Positions 1 through 8,592 of a DNA stretch of 64,000 nt are shown piece after piece (the first letter of the stretch is position 1; every line of letters starts with the position of its first letter). The position numbers and the translations under genes are program-made. Source of the stretch: Neisseria subflava (GTDB lineage Bacteria; Pseudomonadota; Gammaproteobacteria; Burkholderiales; Neisseriaceae); contig NZ_CP073117.1 in assembly GCF_024205745.1 (NCBI RefSeq), positions 1,302,001 to 1,366,000 on the forward strand, given 5' to 3'. The notes under the pieces are model-generated. The model had not been told where the DNA came from, ran no database searches, and was given only the letters and a program-made list of their open reading frames with translations.

Positions 1-5
1 TAATT

Positions 6-90
6 TGGTGCCCAGGGTCGGACTCGAACCGACACACCTTGCGGCGGGGGATTTTGAGTCCCCTGCGTCTACCAATTTCGCCACCTGGGC
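6..90 (-). tRNA. tRNA-Leu (anticodon CAA)
   Basis: Read on the minus strand this folds as a class II tRNA with a seven-base acceptor stem (GCCCAGG/CCTGGGC), a long variable arm, a GGTTCGAGTCC T-arm and an encoded 3' CCA. The anticodon loop CTCAAAA gives anticodon CAA, which reads leucine UUG. It is followed on its 5' side by about 280 bp of AT-rich DNA leading to the next gene. Confidence 0.95.
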
Positions 91-374
91 TAGCGAAGAA
101 GTCGTCATTATAGCGAGTTCTCGAATCTTGTAAAGCAGTAATTGAAAAAAAATTGGATTATTTTTATATTTGTTTGATTTTTAATGAATTAAACTTTTTT
201 CGTTTGATGCTATCTAAATGGAGGACAGATTTTTAAAACAAAAAAGGCAGTATTTATCTGCAAAAAGGGCTACATTTAATGTGTCAAACGCGTTAATATG
301 AAGATGTTTTGTTTTTATATCGGCCGGGCGGTTGTTTGGCTTCACTTAATTTGAAACGGTTTTGGAGAAAATTT

Positions 375-1037
375 ATGCTTTCCGTTACACGAACTTTCCT
401 ACTCAGTGCTTTTGCGTTGGCTGCTCTGGCTGCTTGTCAGCCTAAAGAAGAGGCCAAAGAGGCTTCTTCGACACCTGCCGCTTCTGCCGCGCCTGCTGCT
501 TCCGGTGAGTCTGCGCCCAAAGTGCAAGCGCGCGGTACCGATATGCGCAAAGAAGACATTGGCGGTGATTTCACATTGACCGATGGCGACGGCAAACCTT
601 TCAGTCTGAGCGATTTGAAAGGCAAAGTGGTCATTCTGTCTTTTGGTTATACCCACTGTCCTGACGTATGCCCAACCGAGTTGCTGACTTACAGCGACAC
701 TTTGAAACAATTGGGCGATCAGGCTAAAGACGTGAAAGTAGTATTTGTCAGCATCGACCCTGAGCGCGATACGCCTGAAGTAATCGGCAAATACGTCAAA
801 CAGTTCAACCCTGATTTTATCGGCCTGACGGCAACCGGCGATCAAAGCCTGCCTGTCATCAAACAGCAATACCGTGTGGTATCGGCTAAAGTAAACCAAA
901 AAGAAGACAGCGAAAACTATTTGGTCGACCACTCTTCAGGTGCATATTTGATTGATAAAAACGGTGAAGTGGCGATTTTCTCGCCTTATGGCAGCGAGCC
1001 GGAAACGATTGCGGCTGATGTGAAAACTTTATTGTAA
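375..1037 (+). CDS. SCO1/SenC-family copper-binding lipoprotein
   Basis: The protein (220 aa) starts at ATG 375, preceded by GGAGA about 7 bases upstream; a longer in-frame reading from 309 lacks a good ribosome site and would bury the signal peptide. A lipoprotein signal ends in LAAC (Cys about residue 21), followed by a low-complexity Ala/Ser/Glu linker. The rest is a thioredoxin fold with the SCO copper motif CPDVCP and a downstream His in VDHSSG, the third ligand of the family. SCO proteins deliver copper to, or maintain thiols of, the CuA site of cytochrome oxidase in the periplasm. Whether this one serves an oxidase or protects against oxidative stress cannot be decided from sequence. 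Confidence 0.88.
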   Translation: MLSVTRTFLLSAFALAALAACQPKEEAKEASSTPAASAAPAASGESAPKVQARGTDMRKEDIGGDFTLTDGDGKPFSLSDLKGKVVILSFGYTHCPDVCPTELLTYSDTLKQLGDQAKDVKVVFVSIDPERDTPEVIGKYVKQFNPDFIGLTATGDQSLPVIKQQYRVVSAKVNQKEDSENYLVDHSSGAYLIDKNGEVAIFSPYGSEPETIAADVKTLL

Positions 1038-1048
1038 AAACGTAGTTG

Positions 1049-1086
1049 AGGCCGTCTGAAATGGGTTGTGGATTTCAGACGGCCTT
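1049..1086 (+). terminator. DUS inverted-repeat terminator
   Basis: AGGCCGTCTGAAAT and ATTTCAGACGGCCT pair around a short loop, followed by a T-rich stretch, 11 bases after the SCO1-like stop codon. It separates that gene from hisG. Confidence 0.8.
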
Positions 1087-1120
1087 CTTACTTTATGATA
1101 CGGCAAAGGAGAATAAAAAA

Positions 1121-1774
1121 ATGACCGGCACACTTTTAACGATTGCTTTATCCAAGGGGCGAATTTTTGAGGAAACCCTGCCGCTGTTGGCTGCCGCCGG
1201 TATTGTGCCTGCGGAAGAGCCGGAAAAATCGCGCAAGCTGATTATTGGTACGAATCATGACAATATCCGTTTGGTGATTGTACGCGCAACCGATGTGCCG
1301 ACTTATGTGCAGTATGGTGCGGCGGATTTCGGGATTGCCGGTAAGGACGTGCTGATCGAGCATGGCGGAGATGGCCTGTATCAACCTTTGGATTTGCACA
1401 TCGCCTCATGCCGCATGATGGTTGCGGTAAAAAAAGGTTTTGATTACGCCGCCGCTTCCAAACCCGGCAGCCGCTTGCGGATTGCCACCAAATACCCCGA
1501 CATTGCCGCCGAACACTTTGCCGACAAGGGTGTGCATGTGGACATCATCAAACTGTACGGCTCGATGGAGCTTGCGCCTTTGGTCGGTTTGAGCGATGCG
1601 ATTGTCGATTTGGTTTCCAGTGGCAATACATTGAAGGCCAATGGTTTGGAAGCTGTGGAACATGTGGCTGATATTTCCAGCCGCTTGGTGGTCAACAAAG
1701 CGGCGTTGAAAACCAAATATGCGCTGTTGAATCCGATTATTCAGGCATTTGAAAATGCCGCTAAGGCCGTCTGA
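1121..1774 (+). CDS. hisG: ATP phosphoribosyltransferase catalytic subunit (short form)
   Basis: HisG joins ATP and PRPP in the first step of histidine synthesis. ATG 1121 is chosen because AAGGAGA lies 9 bases upstream; the longer open frame from 1046 runs through the preceding terminator. The 217-aa product begins with [17 protein letters not shown] and contains the PRPP-binding region [23 protein letters not shown] near residues 145-170. It lacks the C-terminal regulatory domain of the long form. Short-form enzymes need HisZ as regulatory partner; no hisZ is present in this window. It is followed 48 bp later by a nitroreductase and then hisD. Confidence 0.95.
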   Translation: MTGTLLTIALSKGRIFEETLPLLAAAGIVPAEEPEKSRKLIIGTNHDNIRLVIVRATDVPTYVQYGAADFGIAGKDVLIEHGGDGLYQPLDLHIASCRMMVAVKKGFDYAAASKPGSRLRIATKYPDIAAEHFADKGVHVDIIKLYGSMELAPLVGLSDAIVDLVSSGNTLKANGLEAVEHVADISSRLVVNKAALKTKYALLNPIIQAFENAAKAV

Positions 1775-1822
1775 AAAGTTTTTTGCAAAAACTGTCTGCC
1801 AACCCAGTTTGAAAGCCCTGTC

Positions 1823-2548
1823 ATGATGCAAAGCAAACCGACACTCGATACGATTCTTTCCCATCGTTCCATCCGCAGGTTTACTTCCGAGCCGATTGCC
1901 GATGAAATCCTCGATACGCTGGTTCGCGCCGGACAGCAGGCTTCGACCTCCAACAACCTGCAATGCGTTTCCATCATACGCGTATCCGACCTTGCGTTGA
2001 GGCAGGGGATACATGAAGCGGCAGGGAGTGCGCCTTATATTGTCCATTGTGCGGAATTTTTATTGTTTTGCATCGATTTTTCCAAACACAAGGCAATGTT
2101 TCCCGATGCGCAAATTGATTGGGCGGAAGTAACCCTGATTGGCGCGGTCGATGTAGGCATTATGGCGCAAAACGTATTGCTTGCCGCCGAATCGCTTGGG
2201 CTGGGCGGTGTGTATATCGGCGCGCTGCGCAATAATGCGCAAAAAGTGTCGGATGTGTTGAACCTGCCGGATTATTGCGTGCCTTTGGTGGGGTTGTGCC
2301 TCGGTTATCCTGATCAAGACCCGCCGCTCAAACCGCGCCTACCTAAGGAAATGGTCTATGCCGAAAACGCTTGTCCGAGCCTGAATGCTGAGGCGGTTGA
2401 AGCTTATAATCAGGCAGTAGCGGATTATTATGAGTTACGCAAGGGAAGACCGATACCTTGGAAGGAATCGCTGGCCAAAACCTTGGGTAATCCCGTGCGA
2501 CCGCATATGTTGGCGTTTTTGCAGAAAAAAGGTTTTTTGAAAAGATAA
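1823..2548 (+). CDS. NfsA-type oxygen-insensitive nitroreductase / FMN reductase
   Basis: A 241-aa flavoprotein of the nitroreductase superfamily. The N-terminal SHRSIRRFTSEPI is the FMN-phosphate binding segment, and QQASTSNNLQ and GLGGVYIGALRNN are other flavin-site elements. The C-terminal extension with KPRLPKEMVYAEN is typical of the NfsA group, which reduces nitroaromatics, quinones or flavins with NAD(P)H. Two ATG codons stand in tandem at 1823 and 1826 with no strong ribosome site. It lies between hisG and hisD in the same direction, with only a DUS hairpin before hisD; no link to histidine synthesis is evident from the protein itself. The natural substrate is unknown. Confidence 0.85.
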   Translation: MMQSKPTLDTILSHRSIRRFTSEPIADEILDTLVRAGQQASTSNNLQCVSIIRVSDLALRQGIHEAAGSAPYIVHCAEFLLFCIDFSKHKAMFPDAQIDWAEVTLIGAVDVGIMAQNVLLAAESLGLGGVYIGALRNNAQKVSDVLNLPDYCVPLVGLCLGYPDQDPPLKPRLPKEMVYAENACPSLNAEAVEAYNQAVADYYELRKGRPIPWKESLAKTLGNPVRPHMLAFLQKKGFLKR

Positions 2549-2550
2549 TA

Positions 2551-2585
2551 TTCAGACGGCCTTTGAGTGAATGAGGCCGTCTGAA
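2551..2585 (+). terminator. DUS inverted-repeat terminator
   Basis: TTCAGACGGCCT and AGGCCGTCTGAA form a 12-bp stem with a 10-base loop between the nitroreductase stop and hisD. The trailing sequence is A-rich rather than T-rich on the plus strand, so termination may be partial and hisD may still be co-transcribed. Confidence 0.6.
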
Positions 2586-2619
2586 AACAATAGGAACGAA
2601 ACAAGGAAGAGAGCAAACC

Positions 2620-3912
2620 ATGAAAAAACTCAACACCCAATCCCCTGATTTTCAAGCCGAACTTAAAGCGTTACTCGCTTTTGAAACCGCGCAAAACCCT
2701 GAAATCGACCGTATTGTTGCCGACATATGCGCCGATGTTCAAAAGCGCGGCGATGCGGCGCTGATTGAATATACCAACCGCTTTGACGGTACATCCGCTC
2801 AAACCATCGATGATTTAATCCTGACACAAGATGATTTGCAGTCTGCGTTTGAGCGTTTGCCTGAAAACATTCAGACGGCCTTGAAAACGGCCGCGCGACG
2901 GGTGGAAAGCTACCATAAACACCAAAAAATGGAGTCGTGGACTTACGAAGACGAAGACGGCACGCTTTTGGGTCAACAGATTACGCCGCTTGACCGAGTC
3001 GGTATTTATGTTCCGGGCGGTAAAGCCGCTTATCCGAGTTCCGTCATCATGAACGCCATGCCTGCCCACGTTGCCGGCGTGAAAGAAATCATCATGGTCG
3101 TTCCCACTCCGAAAGGCGAGCGCAACGATATCGTGTTGGCGGCTGCTTTTGTGGCCGGTGTAACCAAAGTGTTTACAGTCGGCGGCGCGCAGGCGGTTGC
3201 GGCTTTGGCTTATGGTACGGAATCTGTACCTCAAGTCGATAAGATTACCGGCCCGGGCAATGCCTTTGTCGCCGCGGCCAAACGACGCGTGTTCGGCGTG
3301 GTCGGTATCGATATGGTGGCAGGGCCGTCTGAAATTTTGGTGATTGCCGATGGCACGACGCCTGCCGATTGGGTGGTCATGGATTTGTTCAGTCAGGCGG
3401 AACACGATGAAATTGCACAAGCAATTTTGATTGGTACTTCTCAAACGTATTTGGACGAAGTTCAGACGGCCATGAACCGCTTGATTGAAACCATGCCGCG
3501 CCGTGCGATTATTGAAGCTTCATTGGGTAACCGCGGCGCAATGATTTTGGCTAAAGACTTGGACGAAGCCTGCGAAATCGCTAACTATATTTCTCCCGAA
3601 CACTTGGAATTGTCGGTTGAAAATCCGCAAGCGTGGGCGAAAAAAATCCGCCACGCCGGCGCTATTTTCATGGGACGCTATACCAGTGAAAGCCTTGGCG
3701 ACTATTGCGCAGGCCCCAACCACGTTTTGCCGACCAGCCGCACGGCGCGTTTCTCTTCTCCTTTGGGAACATATGATTTCCAAAAACGCTCCAGTCTGAT
3801 TCAGGTTTCAGAACAAGGCGCGCAGAAGTTGGGCAAAACCGCCAGCGTGTTGGCGCATGGCGAAAGCTTGACCGCGCACGCCAGAGCGGCTGAGTTTCGT
3901 TTGAAAGGCTGA
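2620..3912 (+). CDS. hisD: Histidinol dehydrogenase
   Basis: HisD oxidises L-histidinol to L-histidine in two NAD-dependent steps, the last reactions of the pathway. The 430-aa length is normal. Visible family signatures are [19 protein letters not shown], the NAD-binding segment [13 protein letters not shown], and the zinc and catalytic residues in [15 protein letters not shown] and [20 protein letters not shown] lies upstream of the ATG. Two DUS cores lie inside the gene (about 2869 and 3462). The stop codon TGA (3910-3912) is composite: T comes from the flanking DNA and GA are the first two bases of the inserted IS. Genes hisC and hisB do not follow within this window. Confidence 0.96.
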   Translation: MKKLNTQSPDFQAELKALLAFETAQNPEIDRIVADICADVQKRGDAALIEYTNRFDGTSAQTIDDLILTQDDLQSAFERLPENIQTALKTAARRVESYHKHQKMESWTYEDEDGTLLGQQITPLDRVGIYVPGGKAAYPSSVIMNAMPAHVAGVKEIIMVVPTPKGERNDIVLAAAFVAGVTKVFTVGGAQAVAALAYGTESVPQVDKITGPGNAFVAAAKRRVFGVVGIDMVAGPSEILVIADGTTPADWVVMDLFSQAEHDEIAQAILIGTSQTYLDEVQTAMNRLIETMPRRAIIEASLGNRGAMILAKDLDEACEIANYISPEHLELSVENPQAWAKKIRHAGAIFMGRYTSESLGDYCAGPNHVLPTSRTARFSSPLGTYDFQKRSSLIQVSEQGAQKLGKTASVLAHGESLTAHARAAEFRLKG

Positions 3913-3929
3913 GACCTTTGCAAAATTCC
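3911..3929 (+). repeat. IS left terminal inverted repeat
   Basis: The 19 bases match the reverse complement of 5109-5127 exactly. Its first two bases complete the hisD stop codon. Confidence 0.9.
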
Positions 3930-3973
3930 CCAAAATCCCCTAAATTCCCACCAAGACATTTAGGGGATTTTCC

Positions 3974-4981
3974 ATGAGCACCTTCTTCCAGCAAACCGCA
4001 CAAGCCATGATTGCCAAACACATCGACCGTTTCCCACTATTGAAGTTGGATCAGGTGATTGATTGGCAACCGATCGAACAGTACCTGAATCGTCAAAGAA
4101 CCCGTTACCTTAGAGACCACCGCGGCCGTCCCGCCTATCCCCTGTTGTCCATGTTCAAAGCTATCCTGCTCGGACAATGGCACAGCCTCTCCGATCCCGA
4201 ACTCGAACACAGCCTCATCACCCGCATCGATTTCAACCTGTTTTGCCGTTTTGACGAACTGAGCATCCCCGATTACAGCACCTTATGCCGTTACCGCAAC
4301 TGGCTTGCGCAAGACAACACCCTGTCCGAATTATTGGAACTGATCAACCGCCAACTGACCGAAAAAGGCTTAAAAGTAGAGAAAGCATCCGCCGCCGTCA
4401 TTGACGCCACCATTATCCAGACCGCCGGCAGCAAACAGCGCCAGGCCATAGAAGTCGATGAAGAAGGACAAGTCAGCAGCCAAACCACACCGAGTAAAGA
4501 CAGCGATGCCCGTTGGATAAAGAAAAACGGCCTCTACAAACTCGGTTACAAACAACATACCCGTACCGATGGGGAAGGCTATATCGAGAAACTGCACATT
4601 ACCCCCGCCAATGCCCATGAGTGCAAACATCTGTCGCCTTTGCTAGAAGGGATAGCCGAAGGCACGACTATCTATGCCGATAAAGGCTATGACAGTGCGG
4701 AAAACCGTCAATATCTGGAAGAGCGTCGACTGCAGGACGGCATTATGCGCAAAGCCCACCGTAAACATCCGCTGACGGAAGCGCAAACCAAACGCAACCG
4801 ATATTTGTCGAAGACCCGTTATGTGGTCGAACAAAGCTTCGGTACGCTGCACCGTAAATTCCGCTATGCGCGGGCAGCCTATTTCGGGCTGCTCAAAGTG
4901 AGTGCGCAAAGCCATCTGAAGGCGATGTGTTTGAACCTTTTGAAAGCCGCCAACAGGCTAAGTGCGCCTGTAGCTGCCTAA
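3974..4981 (+). CDS. IS5-family DDE transposase
   Basis: A 335-aa transposase that cuts and joins the ends of the surrounding IS. The N-terminal domain (DHRGRPAYPLLSMFKAILLGQW, then LSDPELEHSLITRIDFNLFCRF) is typical of the IS5 group. The DDE triad is visible as D in AAVIDATIIQ, D in IYADKGYDS and E in TRYVVEQSFGTLHRKFRYARA. The reading frame is uninterrupted, so the element may still be active. ATG 3974 lies 63 bp inside the left end, and the stop is about 130 bp from the right end. Confidence 0.93.
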   Translation: MSTFFQQTAQAMIAKHIDRFPLLKLDQVIDWQPIEQYLNRQRTRYLRDHRGRPAYPLLSMFKAILLGQWHSLSDPELEHSLITRIDFNLFCRFDELSIPDYSTLCRYRNWLAQDNTLSELLELINRQLTEKGLKVEKASAAVIDATIIQTAGSKQRQAIEVDEEGQVSSQTTPSKDSDARWIKKNGLYKLGYKQHTRTDGEGYIEKLHITPANAHECKHLSPLLEGIAEGTTIYADKGYDSAENRQYLEERRLQDGIMRKAHRKHPLTEAQTKRNRYLSKTRYVVEQSFGTLHRKFRYARAAYFGLLKVSAQSHLKAMCLNLLKAANRLSAPVAA

Positions 4982-5108
4982 AAGGCGGCCGGATGCCTGA
5001 TTATGGGGTGTCCGGGGAGAAAAAAGGGGGAATTTGGGTAAAATCAGGAGTAATTGGAGGCGAAAACAGCCGAAAACCTGTGTTTGGATTTCGGCTGTTG
5101 GAAGGAAA

Positions 5109-5127
5109 GGAATTTTGCAAAGGTCTC
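5109..5127 (-). repeat. IS right terminal inverted repeat
   Basis: GGAATTTTGCAAAGGTCTC is the exact complement of the left end at 3911-3929. The direct repeat AGGCT follows at once. Confidence 0.9.
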
Positions 5128-5161
5128 AGGCTGAGTGAAACGTTGAAGTCGTAAGAAATCC

Positions 5162-5190
5162 AAAAGGGCATCTAAACAGATGCCCTTTTT
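5162..5190. terminator. Bidirectional intrinsic terminator between hisD/IS and tyrA
   Basis: AAAAGGGCATCT and AGATGCCCTTTTT form a strong stem with a short AACA loop, T-rich on the plus side and, read in reverse, T-rich on the minus side. It stands between the convergent hisD-IS unit and tyrA and is not built from DUS. Confidence 0.85.
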
Positions 5191-5241
5191 ATTGTGATGA
5201 AGATTTTAGCTGAGAAGGCGTCAGGCCGTCTGAAAACAGAT

Positions 5242-6123
5242 TTAACGGTTTTTTAGCCAGTCATTACGCATTTGTGCGGCTTCTTCAAAATAGCGGTAAA
5301 GCTCGGTTTTGTTGCCGTCTGAAAGGAGTTGTTCCAATTTGGATAATTGTTCTTTCAAATCTCCGGTCAGTTTGAGCAGGGCAGGGCGGTTGGCCATGCA
5401 GATGTCGGTCCAAACGGCAGGGTGGCTGGAGGCGATGCGGGTAAAGTCGCGAAATCCGGTGGCGGCATAGGGGAGATAGTCTTTGCCGTGTGGATGGTCA
5501 ACCAAAGCATGAACATAGGCAAAGGCGGCCAAGTGCGGCAAGTGGGAAACAGCGGCAAAAATATTGTCGTGTTCTTCGGCGCTCATGGTCGAAATTTGCG
5601 AACCAACCGCCTGCCACAGGCTTTTCAGCCGTCTCAGGCCGTCTGAAGCCTCTTGGCCGTGTAGCGTAATGATAAGGCGGCTGTTTTGAAACAAACCGCA
5701 ACGCGCGGATTTTGCCCCGCTTTGATCCGAGCCGGCAATCGGGTGGGCGGCAAAACATTGCGGCAGGCGGTCGGATAAGTGGGTGTGAAAGGCATTGAGT
5801 GCCGATTGTTTGGTGCTGCCGACATCGGAAACGCAGGCTGTATCTTTTAAGAAGGGCTTGATGTCGCGGCATACGTCAGGCAGGACGGAGACAGGTGTGG
5901 CAATCAAAACCAAATCGGCATTGCCGATGCTTTCGGCGCAAATATTCGGATAGGCATGGTCGATGATGCCGCATTCGAGTGCGTAATTGAGGTTGTCGGC
6001 ATTGGTGTCGATACCGGTAACGGTTTGCACCAGTCCCAAGCGTTTGAGGTCGAGCATGAACGAGCCGCCGATTAAACCGACACCGATAAGGGTAATGTGG
6101 GGGAAAAAGGCGGAAGTGTTCAT
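5242..6123 (-). CDS. tyrA: Prephenate dehydrogenase
   Basis: TyrA oxidatively decarboxylates prephenate to 4-hydroxyphenylpyruvate, the step that commits chorismate carbon to tyrosine. The 293-aa product starts with an NAD-binding Rossmann segment (ITLIGVGLIGGSFMLDLK) and contains the family motifs ADLVLIATPVSVLP, DVGSTKQ, HPIAGSD and AAVSHLPHLAAFA. There is no chorismate mutase domain, so this is the monofunctional form. ATG 6123 is chosen; an alternative TTG start at 6141 would add six residues. No clear ribosome site precedes either. It converges on hisD and the IS, separated by a shared terminator. Confidence 0.92.
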   Translation of the reverse strand: MNTSAFFPHITLIGVGLIGGSFMLDLKRLGLVQTVTGIDTNADNLNYALECGIIDHAYPNICAESIGNADLVLIATPVSVLPDVCRDIKPFLKDTACVSDVGSTKQSALNAFHTHLSDRLPQCFAAHPIAGSDQSGAKSARCGLFQNSRLIITLHGQEASDGLRRLKSLWQAVGSQISTMSAEEHDNIFAAVSHLPHLAAFAYVHALVDHPHGKDYLPYAATGFRDFTRIASSHPAVWTDICMANRPALLKLTGDLKEQLSKLEQLLSDGNKTELYRYFEEAAQMRNDWLKNR

Positions 6124-6170
6124 GGTTTGAATCCGGTACAAGTGGAAAAGCTTATTTTAATCCGTTATGG

Positions 6171-6210
6171 AGGTCGTCTGAAAGTTGTCATCAAGGTTTC
6201 AGACGGCCTT
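6171..6210. repeat. DUS inverted pair between divergent tyrA and the efflux regulator
   Basis: AGGTCGTCTGAAA and TTTCAGACGGCCTT face each other with a short loop. The left copy has T in place of C in the core (GTCGTCTGAA). Both flanking genes start away from this point, so it is not in a normal terminator position. Confidence 0.6.
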
Positions 6211-6321
6211 TTTTATGATCGAATTTTCATGATTTAGGCATAGAAAACTCCGTTTGGTAGGAGCATATAACCGATTATCAGATTTTCATACACTAAAATA
6301 ATCATCTGAATTAGTATAACG

Positions 6322-6353
6322 TCTTAAAGTAAGTAATTGGTATCTTAAAGTAA
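6322..6353 (+). promoter_or_regulatory. Two 11-bp direct repeats upstream of the MarR gene, possible operator
   Basis: TCTTAAAGTAA occurs at 6322-6332 and again at 6343-6353, exactly 21 bp apart (two helical turns), in the AT-rich region before the MarR-family gene. Same-face spacing upstream of a regulator gene suggests a protein-binding site, possibly for autoregulation. No binding data can be read from the sequence. Confidence 0.4.
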
Positions 6354-6419
6354 ATTATTACATCATATTTTATTTTGATTGATATCGAATAAAATAACTC
6401 ACTCAGAAAGAAGGAATTT

Positions 6420-6914
6420 ATGAGTTTTTCACAAACCGAATTAGTCAACGCAATGCGTTTGCTTTCTACCCGTCTGCCGCAGTTTCCGGAGCAGCAAAAC
6501 CAAGTATCCCGCATGTTGCGCATCGTAACCGAACGTTTGAGCAGCCATTTGAACGAAAACCTGAAAGCGTTCGGCATCAATGAAAACCTGTGGTTTTCCC
6601 TGATGGCGGTTTACGTCAGCCCAAACAGCGAAATCCTGCCTTCACGCTTGAGCGACCTGATGGACTTGACGCGCACCAGTGCGACACGCCTGTCGGACGA
6701 TATGGTTGAGCGCGGCTGGGTAGAGCGTTATATCAATCAAAAAGACCGCCGTCAGATTGTGCTAAAATTGACCCCTTCGGGTGAGACCTTCATCCACGAA
6801 GTATGGCCGCAAATTGCCCGTCAGAGCGGTCAGGCGTGGGAAGATTTCACGAAAGAGGATTATGACACGCTGCAACACCTATTAGGTAAGCTGTTGAACC
6901 GTTTGGGCAATTAA
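6420..6914 (+). CDS. MarR-family regulator of the adjacent efflux genes (EmrR/MprA-like)
   Basis: A 164-aa winged-helix repressor. The middle of the protein (GINENLWFSLMAVY, then PSRLSDLMDLTRTSATRLSDDMVERGWVERY, then DRRQIVLKLTPSGE) is the MarR DNA-binding domain, and its wording resembles E. coli EmrR more than the neisserial FarR I remember. AAGGAA lies 6 bases before the ATG. It heads a same-strand run with an outer-membrane factor, EmrA and EmrB, so it most likely represses that pump and releases on binding hydrophobic substrates. The regulatory target is inferred from position. Confidence 0.85.
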   Translation: MSFSQTELVNAMRLLSTRLPQFPEQQNQVSRMLRIVTERLSSHLNENLKAFGINENLWFSLMAVYVSPNSEILPSRLSDLMDLTRTSATRLSDDMVERGWVERYINQKDRRQIVLKLTPSGETFIHEVWPQIARQSGQAWEDFTKEDYDTLQHLLGKLLNRLGN

Positions 6915-6963
6915 CAACAGACGGCCTGATGGTCTGCGGCTGGCACACATAAACGGAGTCTGT

Positions 6964-8370
6964 ATGAAATTAGGTTTGGTCAAATCAAGCGTATGCGTTG
7001 CCGCTGTTTCGCTGTTGGCGGCATGTGCGCCGTTCGGCAAACAGTCGCCTTTGGATGAGACAACAGTCTATCCGCTGCCGCAAGGCCAATCTGCCGCTAC
7101 TGCCCAAGACGGCTGGTGGATGAAGCTGAAAGATAAAAAATTAAACAATTTGATTGCTTCCGCCATTCAGACGTCTACCAATCTGCGTGTCGTCAAGGCA
7201 AGGTTTGAGCAGGCTCAGGCGCAGCTGGGCGTTGTGGGAGCCGCAAACAAACCGCAAGTCGGCTTGGGCGTTACAGGTCTGGGTGCTTATGTTTCACCCA
7301 AACCTCAAGCCGGTATGGTTGATACCGACCATACATTGGTTTTGGCGAACGCAGCCTTGCAAGGCAGCTTGGTTTTTGACTTTTGGGGTAAAAACCGAGA
7401 GCAGATTCAAGCCGTTTTGGGAAAAAGCCGGGCAGCAGTATATGAAGCGCAGCACATTCGCACCGAGTTGGCTCATGCCGTTGCTGCCCAATATTTTGCG
7501 TGGCAGATGGCGACAGAACAACTGGCTTTGCTGGATACGCGCATAGAGCTGGCAGATAAGGCATTGAAACTGATGCAACAACGCGTTAAAGCGCAGCTGG
7601 CTCCTGCCGATGCCTTGCACGCTCTGGAAATGGCGCAACAGCAATTACAGCTTGAAAAATCGGCATGGGCTCAGAAAAATGAGAAAATCCGCAACAGTCT
7701 GGCTGTATTGACCGGCCGAGTGCCGGGTGCATTGAATGGACAGGTTCCGGAAAAAATGGCGGCTGTGCCGTCATTGCCGGTTAGCCGTATTGAAGCGGAC
7801 TTGTTGGCGGCCCGTCCCGATATCGCGGCACAAAAAGCCTTGCTTGAAGAGAAATGGCATATCGTCAAATCGACCGAAGCAGAGTTTTACCCGAATATCG
7901 AATTAAAAGTTTTGGCAGGTATGACGCACATTGATGCGTTCAATCTGATTCGCGGACGAACTTCCGGTATGTTGGGCATCGTTCCGGCTTTGAATCTGCC
8001 ATTGTTTACTTCCGGGGCGCTGCAATCCAAATTGGCGGGTAAACGTGCCCAGTATAACGAACAGGTTGCCGTGTATGACCAAACTGTTTTGAATGCTATG
8101 CGTTCGGCGGCAGACGCTGTAGTCGACTATCAAAGCCTGAAAAGCAGACAAGATACTTGGAATAAGATGGTCAATATCGCCGATAAATCTGTGCAAAATG
8201 CGAAAGGACGTGTTCGTGCAGGCTTGGATAACGGCTTAACCGCCTTGCAAAAACAAGACGAAGCTGCACGTACGAAAATGTCTGCGGCTCAATACCATGC
8301 AGAATATCTGACAGCTTGGAGTAACCTCAATGCCCAGTTGGGCGGAGGCTTTAAATTAAATCAGAAATAG
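6964..8370 (+). CDS. Outer-membrane efflux factor lipoprotein (NodT/OprM-like)
   Basis: A 468-aa member of the TolC-like outer-membrane factor group. It begins with a lipoprotein signal ending LLAAC (Cys about residue 21). The body has the two internally repeated coiled-coil and strand halves of the family (for example LRVVKARFEQAQAQLG and the C-terminal YQSLKSRQDTW region), and LAARPDIAAQKALLEEK is a frequent family motif. GGAG lies 7 bases upstream. It would form the trimeric outer-membrane channel for the EmrA-EmrB pair encoded next. In meningococcus and gonococcus the related FarAB pump borrows MtrE; here the cluster carries its own channel. Confidence 0.88.
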   Translation: MKLGLVKSSVCVAAVSLLAACAPFGKQSPLDETTVYPLPQGQSAATAQDGWWMKLKDKKLNNLIASAIQTSTNLRVVKARFEQAQAQLGVVGAANKPQVGLGVTGLGAYVSPKPQAGMVDTDHTLVLANAALQGSLVFDFWGKNREQIQAVLGKSRAAVYEAQHIRTELAHAVAAQYFAWQMATEQLALLDTRIELADKALKLMQQRVKAQLAPADALHALEMAQQQLQLEKSAWAQKNEKIRNSLAVLTGRVPGALNGQVPEKMAAVPSLPVSRIEADLLAARPDIAAQKALLEEKWHIVKSTEAEFYPNIELKVLAGMTHIDAFNLIRGRTSGMLGIVPALNLPLFTSGALQSKLAGKRAQYNEQVAVYDQTVLNAMRSAADAVVDYQSLKSRQDTWNKMVNIADKSVQNAKGRVRAGLDNGLTALQKQDEAARTKMSAAQYHAEYLTAWSNLNAQLGGGFKLNQK

Positions 8371-8387
8371 ACGTTTTATCAAAACGT

Positions 8388-8420
8388 AGGCCGTCTGAAA
8401 TTACTTTCAGACGGCCTTTT
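8388..8420 (+). terminator. DUS inverted-repeat terminator
   Basis: AGGCCGTCTGAAA and TTTCAGACGGCCTTTT form a stem with a 4-base loop and a short T run, 18 bases after the outer-membrane factor gene. It divides the channel gene from emrA. Confidence 0.85.
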
Positions 8421-8456
8421 GCTTACCTTATTTACATTTGCTACCGGAAGAAATTA

Positions 8457-8485
8457 TTGTAATGAATAGAGTGTAACTATAGAAT
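8457..8485 (+). promoter_or_regulatory. Candidate sigma-70 promoter for emrA
   Basis: TTGTAA at 8457-8462 and TAGAAT at 8480-8485 are separated by exactly 17 bp, just downstream of the terminator that follows the channel gene. It would allow emrA (and perhaps emrB) to be transcribed apart from the upstream genes. Confidence 0.5.
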
Positions 8486-8592
8486 ATGACCCTTTAGCGC
8501 GTTAAACACGCGTATTGGGGACTGATAGTATAAGTCAGCGCCCAGCAAACAATAATATCGTTATCACATGTGCAGAATTAAAGTTGGGACTT

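Larger units (their letters stand above)
3911..5127 (+). mobile_element. IS5-family insertion sequence (IS1106-like), complete
   Basis: The element is about 1,217 bp with perfect 19-bp terminal inverted repeats: GAGACCTTTGCAAAATTCC at 3911-3929 and its complement at 5109-5127. It is flanked by the direct repeat AGGCT (3906-3910 and 5128-5132), which looks like the target duplication. It carries one intact transposase. Intact ends, an intact gene and an intact duplication indicate a recent insertion. The family call rests on the transposase and the general resemblance of the ends to neisserial IS1106; I could not align it. Confidence 0.88.
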
